A DNA stretch of 64,000 nucleotides, taken from NCBI RefSeq assembly GCF_036388275.1, contig NZ_DASVSF010000061.1, forward strand, positions 1 to 64,000, written 5' to 3'. The notes under the pieces are model-generated. The model searched no databases, was not told the DNA's origin, and was given only the letters and a program-made list of their open reading frames with translations. The number at the start of each line of letters is the position of its first letter. The first letter of the stretch is position 1. The position numbers were made by a program, and so were the translations under genes. This stretch comes from Longimicrobium sp. (lineage in GTDB: Bacteria; Gemmatimonadota; Gemmatimonadetes; Longimicrobiales; Longimicrobiaceae). This document shows positions 25,783 to 34,074 of this stretch, piece by piece.

Positions 25783-26439
25783 ATGTCATCGAAAATCCGT
25801 ATCCTGCTTGCCGACGATCACGCCGTGCTGCGCAGCGGGCTTGACGCCCTGCTCGGCCTGGAGGACGACTTCCAGGTGGTCGGGCAAGCGGCGGGCGGCG
25901 AGGAGGCGGTGGAAAAGACGCGCCTGCTGCGGCCCGACGTGGTGGTGATGGACCTGGCGATGCCCGGGATGGACGGGCTGGAGGCCACGCGCCAGATTGC
26001 CGCCCTGGAGATCGGCGCGAGGGTGCTGGTGCTGACCTCGCAGACCGAGGACGAGTTCCTGCTGCCGGTGCTGGAGGCGGGAGCGAGCGGGTTCGTGCGC
26101 AAGACCAGTGCGGACGTGGACCTGCTGACGGCCATTCGCACCGTCGCGGGCGGCGAGGTGTTCCTGTATCCCAGCGCCACGCGGGTGCTGCTGCGCAAGT
26201 ACCAGCAGGCGCGCGAGCCGCAGGAAGTGGGGCCGCTCGACAAGCTCAGCGAGCGCGAGCGCGAGGTGCTTACGCTGACCGCCGAGGGCTACAGCAGCGC
26301 AGAGATCGGCAAGAAGCTGTTCCTTTCACCCAAGACGGTGGACACGTACCGCGCCCGGATGATGCAGAAGCTGGGGCTGACCCACCGCGCCGAGCTGGTG
26401 AAGCTGGCGCTGGAAACGGGAATGCTCAAGCCGGCGTAG
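25783..26439 (+). CDS. NarL/FixJ-type response regulator
   Basis: A 218-residue two-component transcription factor. The receiver domain (1-120) has DD11-12 and phospho-acceptor D57 in VVMDLAMPGMDGL. The C-terminal LuxR-type helix-turn-helix starts LSEREREVLTLTAEGYSSAE near residue 154 and continues to QKLGLTHRAELV. A TTG at 25765 would add six residues. The target genes are unknown. The cognate kinase could be one of those encoded at 27.4-30.6 kb. Confidence 0.93.
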   Translation: MSSKIRILLADDHAVLRSGLDALLGLEDDFQVVGQAAGGEEAVEKTRLLRPDVVVMDLAMPGMDGLEATRQIAALEIGARVLVLTSQTEDEFLLPVLEAGASGFVRKTSADVDLLTAIRTVAGGEVFLYPSATRVLLRKYQQAREPQEVGPLDKLSEREREVLTLTAEGYSSAEIGKKLFLSPKTVDTYRARMMQKLGLTHRAELVKLALETGMLKPA

Positions 26440-26464
26440 CCAGGACTACAACGTTAGGAGCACC

Positions 26465-26653
26465 ATGGCGCGGGTAACCAGCAAGGATTTTGCTGAGAGG
26501 CTGCGGCGCAGCGTCGAACAGGCGGTCGCGATCGAACAAGGGGAGCGGGAGGCGGGTTCCATTGTGCGGCGAAAGCTCGCCGGACGCGAAACCGTGATCG
26601 AAATGGCTCCGCAACTCGCGCCGGAAAAGACGAAGCCGGCCGAGTTGGCCTGA
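26465..26653 (+). CDS. Small hypothetical protein
   Basis: A 62-residue, charged, mainly helical protein with AGGAG 7 bases before ATG. KDFAERLRRSVEQAVAIEQG is an amphipathic helix; the rest is basic. It lies 25 bases after the response-regulator gene and may share its transcript. No family is recognised. Confidence 0.55.
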   Translation: MARVTSKDFAERLRRSVEQAVAIEQGEREAGSIVRRKLAGRETVIEMAPQLAPEKTKPAELA

Positions 26654-26704
26654 CGCGGTGTCCCCCGTCTAAGCCGTGGACCTCGTGCGGCTTTCTCGCC
26701 ATAC

Positions 26705-26738
26705 GCACTGAGCCCGCTCGACCGAGTGGGCTCAGTGC
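26705..26738. terminator. Bidirectional hairpin terminator
   Basis: GCACTGAGCCCGCTCG pairs with CGAGTGGGCTCAGTGC (one G-T pair) across two bases. It lies between converging genes and overlaps the stop codon of the CBS-domain gene. Confidence 0.75.
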
Positions 26739-27145
26739 GCTTCGTCGATGGCGGTCAGCACGTCGATGGGCGTGACGATGCCCAGCAGGATTCCGTTTTC
26801 CACCACCAGCGCGCGCTGCACCCGGTCGCGGACGAAGCGGCGGACCAGGCGGGGCAGGGGCTCGTCGGGGCTGATGGTGGGGCCCACCGGGCCCATGACG
26901 TCGCGAACGCGCAGGCGCTCCGGCGCGTTTCCAGAGCCCATGGACAGGCGCACCAGCTCCGTCTGCGACGCCACGCCCAGGATCTTTCCCGTCGGCGCGA
27001 GCACGGGGGCCGAGCGTACGCCCGACTCCAGCAGCGTCTGCGCAAGCTCCGGCAGCGTCATCTCGGGGACGACGGTCACCATCTGCATCCTCATGACGTC
27101 GCGCACCGTGGTCGCCCGCAGCGCCCGCGCGGCAGCCGTTTTCAT
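26732..27145 (-). CDS. CBS-domain pair protein
   Basis: A 137-residue protein made of two CBS domains. The first begins TTVRDVMRMQMVTVVPEMTL and ends GKILGVASQTELVRL; the second begins LRVRDVMGPVGPTISPDEPL and ends GILLGIVTPIDVLTAI. Such pairs bind adenosine nucleotides and usually regulate a partner. This start has GGGAGAAGCAGG upstream; an ATG at 27178 would add eleven residues without a Shine-Dalgarno. It is divergent from the histidine kinase gene. Confidence 0.92.
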   Translation of the reverse strand: MKTAAARALRATTVRDVMRMQMVTVVPEMTLPELAQTLLESGVRSAPVLAPTGKILGVASQTELVRLSMGSGNAPERLRVRDVMGPVGPTISPDEPLPRLVRRFVRDRVQRALVVENGILLGIVTPIDVLTAIDEAH

Positions 27146-27381
27146 CGCCTGCTTCTCCCCACTCGGTTGACCGTGCATGAGCGCGAGCCGGAGTTCGCGC
27201 GATCTGCCCTGAAGCTAGCCGCGCCGAGCGCCGCGCGTCGCCGGGAGGCGCAGGAACGCCGTGTGGGGAAGTTTCCGCATCCGCGCATCACGGGTCGGCC
27301 GGAGAGCGGACCAATCCTGTTCGCGCCGCTGACGGCAACCTAAGTTCTGGCCGACCGCGCACACGCAATCAAAGAGCTTGC

Positions 27382-29034
27382 ATGACCGATCCGTCCCCCA
27401 TCCGCGACGCGTCCACCGAAGAGCCCGGCCTCGTCCGGCTACTGCAAGTGGTGGCCGTGGCGGCGAACGAGTCCACCAACATCGAAGGCGCCCTGCAGAC
27501 GTGCCTGGATGCTGTCTGCCGCCACACGGGCTGGCCCGCGGGACATGCGTACCTGGTTGATGCCGAGGGCGAGCTGGCGCCCACCGGCATCTGGCACCTG
27601 GCCGCCCCGTCGCGCTTCCCCCGGTTCCGCGAGGTGACGCGGCAGACGCGTTTCGCCGCCGGCCAGGGGCTGGCGGGCCGCGTCCTACGCACCGGCGAGC
27701 CGGGGTGGATCGAGGATGTGCGGCGCGACCCGGAGTTCGTCCGTACGGTGGCGGCGGAGGAGGGAATCCACTCCGCGGTCGCTTTTCCCGTGCTGGTGGG
27801 GCGCGAGGTGGCGGGGGTGCTGGAGTTCTTCGCCGACCGCCCGCTGGCGCCGGACCCGGCGCTGATGGGCGTGATGGCCAACGTGGGCACGCAGGTGGGC
27901 CGGGTGATCGAGCGCGCCCGGGCCGAAGAGGCGCTGCGGCTCTCCGAGGCCAAGTTCGCGGGGATCATCTCCATCTCGTCCGACGCCATCGTCTCGATCG
28001 ACGAGGACCAGCGCATCGTCTTCTACAACCAGGGGGCCGAGCAGACCTTCGGCTACACGGCCGGGCAGGTGATGGGCGAACGCGTGGAGATGTTGATCCC
28101 GGAACAGCACCGCGCCGACCACGAGGCCCGCGTCCATGAATTCGGCGAGTCGCCCATCGTCGCGCGGCGGATGGGGGAGCGCGGGCAGATCTCCGGCTGC
28201 CGGTGGAGCGGTGAGGTGTTCCCGGCGGATGCGTCCATCTCCAAGCTGGAGGTAGGCGGCAAGCGCCTGTACACCGCCGTGCTGCGCGACGTGACGGAAC
28301 GGGTGAGGGCGGAGGATGCGCTGGCCAGGCAGGCCCAGGAGCTGGCCCGCTCCAACGCCGACCTGGAGCAGTTCGCCTACGTGGCCTCGCACGACCTGCA
28401 GGAGCCACTGCGGATGGTGGCCAGCTACACGCAGCTGCTGGCGCGCCGCTACCGCGACAAGCTGGACGACGACGCCCACGAGTTCATCGGCTACGCGGTG
28501 GACGGCGTAACGCGGATGCAGGCGCTGATCGGCGACCTGCTGGCGTACTCGCGCGTGGGCAAGGGCGGCGGCGCGGTGGAACGGGCAGACCTGGAGGCGG
28601 TGTTCCAGCGCACGCTCGACGTGCTGCGGACGGCCATCGAGGAAGGCGGGGCCACGGTGACCGCCGGCCCGCTCCCCACCGTGGAGGCAGACCCCGTGCA
28701 GATGGGCCAGGTGCTGCAGAACCTGGTGGGCAACGGGCTCAAGTTCCGCGGCGCCGAGCCTCCGCGCGTGCACGTCTCCGCCGAGCGCACGGGCGGCGAG
28801 TGGGTGATCTCGGTGCGCGACAACGGCATCGGCATCGCGCCGGAGTACGCGCAGCGCATCTTCGTGATCTTCCAGCGCCTTCACACTCGGGCCGAGTACG
28901 CGGGAACGGGCATCGGCCTCGCCATCTGCAAGAAGATCGTGGAGCGGCACGGCGGCCGGATCTGGGTGGAATCCGCCGAAGGGCAGGGCTCCACGTTCTA
29001 CTTCACCCTTCCCGCGGGAGACGAGGCGGAATGA
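27382..29034 (+). CDS. GAF-PAS sensor histidine kinase
   Basis: A 550-residue kinase without membrane helices, so a cytosolic sensor. Domains in order: GAF (about 20-180, with FAAGQGLAGRVLRTGEPGW), PAS (about 190-300, FAGIISISSDAIVSIDEDQR), HisKA with phospho-His H337 in ASHDLQEPLRM, then HATPase with N-box NLVGNGLKF and G-boxes DNGIGIAPEY and GTGIGLAICKKI. The GAF-PAS-HisKA arrangement resembles phytochrome-like kinases, but no bilin-binding Cys is apparent. Its stop overlaps the start of a single-domain response regulator, its probable partner. Confidence 0.93.
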   Translation: MTDPSPIRDASTEEPGLVRLLQVVAVAANESTNIEGALQTCLDAVCRHTGWPAGHAYLVDAEGELAPTGIWHLAAPSRFPRFREVTRQTRFAAGQGLAGRVLRTGEPGWIEDVRRDPEFVRTVAAEEGIHSAVAFPVLVGREVAGVLEFFADRPLAPDPALMGVMANVGTQVGRVIERARAEEALRLSEAKFAGIISISSDAIVSIDEDQRIVFYNQGAEQTFGYTAGQVMGERVEMLIPEQHRADHEARVHEFGESPIVARRMGERGQISGCRWSGEVFPADASISKLEVGGKRLYTAVLRDVTERVRAEDALARQAQELARSNADLEQFAYVASHDLQEPLRMVASYTQLLARRYRDKLDDDAHEFIGYAVDGVTRMQALIGDLLAYSRVGKGGGAVERADLEAVFQRTLDVLRTAIEEGGATVTAGPLPTVEADPVQMGQVLQNLVGNGLKFRGAEPPRVHVSAERTGGEWVISVRDNGIGIAPEYAQRIFVIFQRLHTRAEYAGTGIGLAICKKIVERHGGRIWVESAEGQGSTFYFTLPAGDEAE

Positions 29035-29486
29035 GCGCGCGCACTGCGTCGCAGCCCATCGAGGTGCTGCTGGTGGAAGACAACCCGGGCGACGTGCGGC
29101 TGACGCGCGAGGCGCTCAAGGAGGGCAAGGTGCACAACAACCTGTCGGTCGCCCCCGACGGGGTAGAGGCGCTGGCCTTCCTTCGCCGCCAGGGCCGGTA
29201 CGCCGACGCGCCCCGGCCCGACCTGATCCTGCTGGACCTGAACCTTCCCAAGAAGGACGGGCGCGAGGTGCTGGAAGAGATCAAGGCCGATCCGGCGCTG
29301 CGGACCATCCCCGTCGTGATCCTCACCACCTCCGAAGCGGAACGCGACATCGCCCGCGCGTACGACCTGCACGCCAACTGCTACATCACCAAGCCGGTGG
29401 ACCTGGACCAGTTCATCACGGTGGTGAAGTCCATCGAGGACTTCTGGTTCACCATCGTAAAGCTGCCGCCCGAGCCGCGGCCGTGA
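29031..29486 (+). CDS. Single-domain response regulator (Rcp1-like)
   Basis: A 151-residue receiver protein without an output domain. It has E16/D17 in LLVEDNPGDVRL, phospho-acceptor D69 in LILLDLNLPKKDG, T in VVILTTSEAE and K in NCYITKPVDL. The extended form with a loop before the acceptor and the FITVVKSIEDFW C-terminal helix matches Rcp1, the partner of cyanobacterial phytochrome kinase. It overlaps the kinase gene by ATGA and the next gene by GTGA. Confidence 0.93.
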   Translation: MSARTASQPIEVLLVEDNPGDVRLTREALKEGKVHNNLSVAPDGVEALAFLRRQGRYADAPRPDLILLDLNLPKKDGREVLEEIKADPALRTIPVVILTTSEAERDIARAYDLHANCYITKPVDLDQFITVVKSIEDFWFTIVKLPPEPRP

Positions 29487-30607
29487 GCGAGACCGTCCGC
29501 ATCCTGCTGGTGGAGGACAACCCGGGGGATGCGCGCCTGCTACGGGAAACGCTGCGCGAAGCCCACTCGCTGTCGTTCGACCTCGTCCACGCGTCGCGAT
29601 TGTCCGAGGCGCTGGAGCTCGTCGCCACCGAGGCGCCGGAGGTGGTGCTGCTGGACCTTTCGCTTCCCGACGCGCACGGGATGGAGACGGTGGGGCGGAT
29701 GCTGGACGCCGCGCCGGAGGTGCCCATCATCGTGCTGACGGGGCTGGCGGACGAGAGGGTGGCCGTGCAGGCGGTGCAGTCGGGCGCGCAGGACTACCTG
29801 GTGAAGGGCACGGTGGAGGGCGGCACCCTGGCCCGCGCCATCCGCTACGCCATCGAGCGCAAGCGGCTGGAGGGCGAGCGCGCGCGGCTGCTGCGCAACG
29901 AGCAGGAGGCCCGCGCCGCCGCCGAGGCAGCGGTGATGGCGCGCGACGAGGTGCTGCGCATCGTGGCCCACGACATCGGCAACTCGCTGAGCGCCGTGAA
30001 GATCCACGCCAGGGTGCTGGAGCGCACCCTGCCCGCGGACGAGGTGGACGCTCGGAGTCGCATCGAGTCCATCCGCCACCTCACCCAGCAGATGGACCGG
30101 CTGCGGCAGGACCTGCTGGACGTCGCCGCGATCGAGGCGGGCCGCCTTTCGTTCGAGCCCGCGGAGCTGGACGTGGGGGAGGTGGTGGACGACGTGCTCG
30201 CCGGCGTCGCCGGGATGGCTGGGGAGAAGGAGATGGAGGTGAGTGCGAGCATCGGCGCGGATCTCACCGCCGCGTGGGCCGACCGCGAGCGCATCCACCA
30301 GGTGCTCTCCAACCTCGTCGGCAACGCCATCAAGTTCACGCCACAGGGGGGCCGCGTCCTCGTCACGGCCGTGGCGGAAGACGGCGAGATCCGCGTTTCC
30401 GTGGCCGACACGGGGCCGGGAATTCCGCCCGAGCACCTTCCGCACGTCTTCGACCGTTTCTGGCAGGCGCGCAGCACCCGGCGAGCGGGCGCGGGCCTGG
30501 GCCTGGCGATCGCGCGCGGGATCGTGGAGGCGCACGGCGGCGAGATCGGCGTGGAGAGCGAGCCAGGGCGGGGAACCACCTTCCACTTCACGCTGCCGCT
30601 GGCCTGA
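29483..30607 (+). CDS. Receiver-histidine kinase hybrid
   Basis: A 374-residue protein with an N-terminal receiver (D58 in VVLLDLSLPDAHG) followed by a short coiled coil, a HisKA with H163 in LRIVAHDIGNSLSAVK, and an HATPase with NLVGNAIKF, DTGPGIPPEH and GAGLGLAIARGI. The N-terminal receiver position means it can accept phosphate from the upstream kinase and then control its own kinase output. It starts at GTG 29483, overlapping the preceding response regulator, so three relay proteins are made from one coupled message. Confidence 0.92.
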   Translation: MSETVRILLVEDNPGDARLLRETLREAHSLSFDLVHASRLSEALELVATEAPEVVLLDLSLPDAHGMETVGRMLDAAPEVPIIVLTGLADERVAVQAVQSGAQDYLVKGTVEGGTLARAIRYAIERKRLEGERARLLRNEQEARAAAEAAVMARDEVLRIVAHDIGNSLSAVKIHARVLERTLPADEVDARSRIESIRHLTQQMDRLRQDLLDVAAIEAGRLSFEPAELDVGEVVDDVLAGVAGMAGEKEMEVSASIGADLTAAWADRERIHQVLSNLVGNAIKFTPQGGRVLVTAVAEDGEIRVSVADTGPGIPPEHLPHVFDRFWQARSTRRAGAGLGLAIARGIVEAHGGEIGVESEPGRGTTFHFTLPLA

Positions 30608-30640
30608 ACGCCCGCGGTTCACCAGCCCGGATCGGCCTCC

Positions 30641-31453
30641 TCAGCGTGGACAGGCGATCATGGACAGGAGGTCGGCGGGTGTGGGCGTCTGGCGACGGGC
30701 CGTCATGTGCGCCACGAAGGAAGTCGTGTACACCTGCACGACTCGTCCCCCACCGATCACGTCCACGCGGAAGAGCTCCTGCGGGTTCAGGAGCTCCATC
30801 TCGAACCAGCCCCCGAACGCCGGCCGCTCGTCGATGATGATGCAGACGCGCGTCGGCGCCCCGCGAATCACCACGCAATCCTGCGGGCCGTCGCCGGGTT
30901 TCGCCAACGCGCCGCACGATACGCCTGCGAAGCCCATCCGCGCCCGCACGAACTCCTTGGCGTTGGGATAGCTGCTCGACCTCAGCTCGTTCGCATCGAA
31001 GCCGCGAGCCGCGGCCCCGGAAGAATTCATACGGCGCTCGAACCGCCGCGACTGCACCTGGATGGCCTCCATCACCAGCGGTTCCACTTCCAGCTGCACC
31101 TCGAGTTCCAACCCCTCTTCTCCCACGCGCCATACCGCCACGCGGGAGCGGTAGCCGATGCGGGAGACCATCGTCTCGTGGTCGCCCGGCGGAACGTCGC
31201 GCACGGTGAACACGCCGTTGGCATCGGCCAGCGCCACCCCCGGCACGGTCGAAACGCGAACCTGCGCCCCGGGCAGCGGCGCCAGGGTCGCCGCGTCCAC
31301 CACGCGGCCCAGCACCACGGCTCCGCCGGGCGACGCCGCGGGAGCGCTGGTCTGTTCGCCCGTCTGCGCGCGTACGGGCGAGGAGGCGGCGAGCGCCAGC
31401 GCCGTCACGATCCCGAACCACCGGAGGTGAGTGAAGAACTCGCGAAATCTCAT
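30641..31453 (-). CDS. Secreted carboxypeptidase-regulatory-like domain protein
   Basis: A 270-residue protein with a signal peptide ending near VRAQTGEQ. GRVVDAATLAPLPGAQVRV and ANGVFTVRDVPPGDHETMV define a carboxypeptidase-regulatory-like beta-sandwich. The second half contains RRFERRMNSSGAAARGFD and a plug-like stretch (CVVIRGAPTRVCIIIDERP) reminiscent of TonB receptor plugs, but no barrel follows. The protein may be a cut-down receptor plug or an accessory binding protein. ATG 31465 is an alternative start. Confidence 0.75.
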   Translation of the reverse strand: MRFREFFTHLRWFGIVTALALAASSPVRAQTGEQTSAPAASPGGAVVLGRVVDAATLAPLPGAQVRVSTVPGVALADANGVFTVRDVPPGDHETMVSRIGYRSRVAVWRVGEEGLELEVQLEVEPLVMEAIQVQSRRFERRMNSSGAAARGFDANELRSSSYPNAKEFVRARMGFAGVSCGALAKPGDGPQDCVVIRGAPTRVCIIIDERPAFGGWFEMELLNPQELFRVDVIGGGRVVQVYTTSFVAHMTARRQTPTPADLLSMIACPR

Positions 31454-31562
31454 CGGAACAAACATTGGGAGGGAGCGCGGGGGCTTCGATTGGGAGCACA
31501 TAAGATAGGCGGGCCATGGGATGTGTCCAAGTCCCACGGAGGCGCGGTCGGCGTGGAGACGC

Positions 31563-31602
31563 AGAACAGCAGAGGACCCACCCGCGGGTCCTCTGCTGTT
31601 CT
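31563..31602. terminator. 17-bp perfect hairpin in intergenic region
   Basis: AGAACAGCAGAGGACCC pairs with GGGTCCTCTGCTGTTCT around a 6-base loop. It lies between two minus-strand genes; the 31454-31789 gap holds this, the next hairpin and no gene. Confidence 0.6.
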
Positions 31603-31653
31603 CTCTCTGCGGCTCTGCGACTCTGCGTGAGGGTGCAGTTGCTCATACGAAAG

Positions 31654-31688
31654 CGGAGCGGGGAGCCCTGATCGGGCTCCCCGCTCCG
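31654..31688. terminator. 15-bp perfect hairpin in intergenic region
   Basis: CGGAGCGGGGAGCCC pairs with GGGCTCCCCGCTCCG around TGATC. It is about 100 bases downstream of the porin-like gene stop on the minus strand, so it probably terminates that gene. Confidence 0.65.
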
Positions 31689-31789
31689 TGCGCGCGTCCG
31701 GTAAGGAGGTCGCGTACCTGACCCTGTCGTCCGTCGTTCCTTCAGGCCCGCATGAATGACCCGGGACGGCGCCCCCGAGATGCCGTGGA

Positions 31790-33121
31790 TCAGAAGGCGA
31801 TCACGCCCTCGATCAGGAACCCGTTGAACTTGCCGCCGTTGCGGATGTCCGTGGCCGCGAACCCGTCGTACTCCTGCGTCACGTATTCCACCTTGGTCAG
31901 CAGGTTTCGCGTCAGGAACCACCCCGCCGAGAGGGCCGTGCGCCGCACCTCCAGGTCCTTTTGCCCCGCGAAGTCGCCGTTCACGCGGTTGTAGCGGGCG
32001 CCCACGTACAGCTGGTCACGGAACAGGCGGTACACCACGTCACCGGCCAGCTGATTCACCTCGCGGCGCTCCGCCTCGGCGGCCGTCTTGCCGCTGGCCC
32101 GCTCGATCACACCGAAGACCTCCAGGTTCCCGAACTCCACGTAGGGGTTCAGCTGCACGGCGCGGATCTCGTTGCTGAACCCGGGGTTGATGCGCCCGTT
32201 GGTGAACGCGGTGCCCTGGCGCAGCGTCGAGCTGTCTTCCATCACGCCCCAGTAGTGCGAGCCGGTGCGGTCGCCGCCGTACAGCGTCACCGCGGGCGAC
32301 GACTCTGCCGTGTACATGCTGCCCGTCAGGCGAAGGCGCAGGGCGTCGGTGAACTGGCGGTCGAAGCCCAGCTTGCCCAGGAAGGCGGGCGAGGCGTCGA
32401 CCGCGCCCTCCTTGATGTTGCCCTTGTTCTCGCCCGTCGTCACGCCGCCCAGGACGAACGAACCCATCGGTCCGCGCAGCATCACCTCGGCGCCGATCTC
32501 CGTCGTGAACGCGTCCAGGATGTAGTTCTCGACGAACGGGTTGCGAAGCGCGTTCCCGTTGTCGGTGCGGCGGAAGTGCGCGTCGCCGTAGTTGATCTCG
32601 AAGTGGCCGGCGCGGATCGTCGTAAACTCCATGATCCGGTTCAGCACGGGCACGTCGAAGGGCGAGGCGTCGATGGTGGCGAAGCCGCCCTTCACCCAGA
32701 ACTCGTTGTGGTGGCGGCTGGCCATGTAGCTCTCCAGGTCTACCCGGATCCCGCGCGCCAGCTGCACGCCGATGTTCAGGTTGGCGTTCGCCAGGCTGAA
32801 GCCGGGGCGGATCTCGCCCAGCACCGTCTTCGCCGCCGGCGTGGCGGTGTTCTCGTGGTCCAGCGACTGGAAGGTTTGCGCGAACGCGCCGCCGATCTGC
32901 ATGCTGAGGCCGTTGAACTCCAGCCCCTGCTTGGGCGCCTCGAACTGGCCGATGGCGCCGGCCGCCGGCGAGCCGACCGTGACGACCGCCATCGGAACGG
33001 CGGCGGCGGGCGGGGTGGTGTCGGCCGGGGTGGCCACGCCGCCGCCGGGGATGTCCTGCGCCGCGAGGGGGCCGGCCACCAGGGCGGCCGCGATCAGCAG
33101 CGTACGATTGAGGGTTTTCAT
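31790..33121 (-). CDS. Outer-membrane porin-like beta-barrel protein
   Basis: A 443-residue protein with a signal peptide (ending PLAAQDIPG). The remainder is alternating amphipathic strands: GVQLARGIRVDLESYMASRHHNE, HFEINYGDAHFRRTD, DALRLRLTGSMYTAES, DQLYVGARYNRVNGDF. It ends in an aromatic-rich terminal strand FNGFLIEGVIAF typical of outer-membrane insertion. It resembles phosphate-selective/OprO-like porins in overall style. The transported solute is unknown. It precedes a YceI-family gene on the same strand with a hairpin between them. Confidence 0.82.
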   Translation of the reverse strand: MKTLNRTLLIAAALVAGPLAAQDIPGGGVATPADTTPPAAAVPMAVVTVGSPAAGAIGQFEAPKQGLEFNGLSMQIGGAFAQTFQSLDHENTATPAAKTVLGEIRPGFSLANANLNIGVQLARGIRVDLESYMASRHHNEFWVKGGFATIDASPFDVPVLNRIMEFTTIRAGHFEINYGDAHFRRTDNGNALRNPFVENYILDAFTTEIGAEVMLRGPMGSFVLGGVTTGENKGNIKEGAVDASPAFLGKLGFDRQFTDALRLRLTGSMYTAESSPAVTLYGGDRTGSHYWGVMEDSSTLRQGTAFTNGRINPGFSNEIRAVQLNPYVEFGNLEVFGVIERASGKTAAEAERREVNQLAGDVVYRLFRDQLYVGARYNRVNGDFAGQKDLEVRRTALSAGWFLTRNLLTKVEYVTQEYDGFAATDIRNGGKFNGFLIEGVIAF

Positions 33122-33156
33122 CGAACTTTCTCCGTCAGCCGGAGTCTCCCGTCCAG

Positions 33157-33180
33157 CGGGGGCGCGGAGGTGCGCCCCCG
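33157..33180. terminator. Short GC hairpin between YceI and porin genes
   Basis: CGGGGGCGC pairs with GCGCCCCCG across six bases, 40 bases downstream of the YceI gene stop (minus strand). No T-tract is seen. Confidence 0.5.
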
Positions 33181-33220
33181 TTCACTGCCGCGGCGAGCCT
33201 GTCCGCCGCCCGATCATCGT

Positions 33221-33793
33221 TCAGGGCCTCAGCACCACGTCGAAGCCCACCGTCACCGGCGCGTGCACCCTCATGGTCCCCGCCATGAGCCGGGGCGGCT
33301 GCACGCCGAAGTCCGTCATGGTGATCCGCTCGCTGCCGCGCACCCGCAGCGCGTTGCCTTCGCGCGCCGCCGTGCCGTCGATCGTCACCTCGCGCGTCTG
33401 GCCGGCGATGGTCAGCTGGCCGGTCATCGCCACGGCGCCCTGCGTGGGGCTGCTGGGCGTCACCCGCACCGAGGTGGCGCGGAAGCGGATGCTGGGGTTC
33501 TGCCCGGCCTTGAGGGCGCTCCGCATGTGGGCGTCCATCGTCCGGTTGCCGCAGTCCAGCGTCTGCACGGGGATGGTGATCTCGCCGCGGGCCTGGCCCA
33601 CCTGGCTCAGCTCGGTGCCGGCCGCGTCGGCGGTGCCGGCCACCTGCGTGCTCTCGCAGCGGTAGCCGCGGACGGTGGACGTGCCCTCGACCCACACCTT
33701 GCTGCCGTTGCCGAAGGTCAGCGTGGCCGCCGACGAGGCGAGCAGCGCCGGGGTGGCGATCATCAGGGCTGCGGCGAACAGTTGGTTGCGCAT
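33221..33793 (-). CDS. YceI family periplasmic protein
   Basis: A 190-residue exported protein. After the signal peptide, the lipocalin-like YceI barrel is recognisable from VWVEGTSTVRGYRC, GEITIPVQTLDCGNRTMDAHM and IRFRATSVRV, then GQLTIAGQTREVTIDGTA. YceI proteins bind isoprenoid-type lipids in the periplasm. GGGAGAAAGCACC lies before ATG 33793. A Cys pair in the N-terminal third may form a disulphide, which is less common in the family. Confidence 0.92.
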   Translation of the reverse strand: MRNQLFAAALMIATPALLASSAATLTFGNGSKVWVEGTSTVRGYRCESTQVAGTADAAGTELSQVGQARGEITIPVQTLDCGNRTMDAHMRSALKAGQNPSIRFRATSVRVTPSSPTQGAVAMTGQLTIAGQTREVTIDGTAAREGNALRVRGSERITMTDFGVQPPRLMAGTMRVHAPVTVGFDVVLRP

Positions 33794-34020
33794 GGTGCTT
33801 TCTCCCGTTGCGCGGCCGGCGATCTCATCCGCCCCCGGCCCGTGGCGGGGAGGGGCGCCGTTGCGTCCCTCCGACTGCAACCAAGCTACGGCATGGCAGG
33901 GGGGCGGATTGTCGGGTGTGTCGTGGAAACGCTGTGGGGCGCCAGGCGCGCCGCGGTGTGGTCCGCGTTGATGGTGCCGATCGAGAAATCCCTGACACGG
34001 GGCCCAGGCGGGGGAACGAA

Positions 34021-34055
34021 GAAGCGGACCACCCCGGGGAAGGACGGTCCGCTTC
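34021..34055. terminator. Hairpin terminator of the DUF3108 gene
   Basis: GAAGCGGACC pairs with GGTCCGCTTC over a 15-base loop, 20 bases past the minus-strand stop at 34075. Confidence 0.6.
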
Positions 34056-34074
34056 GGATCTCCGGCGACGGACT

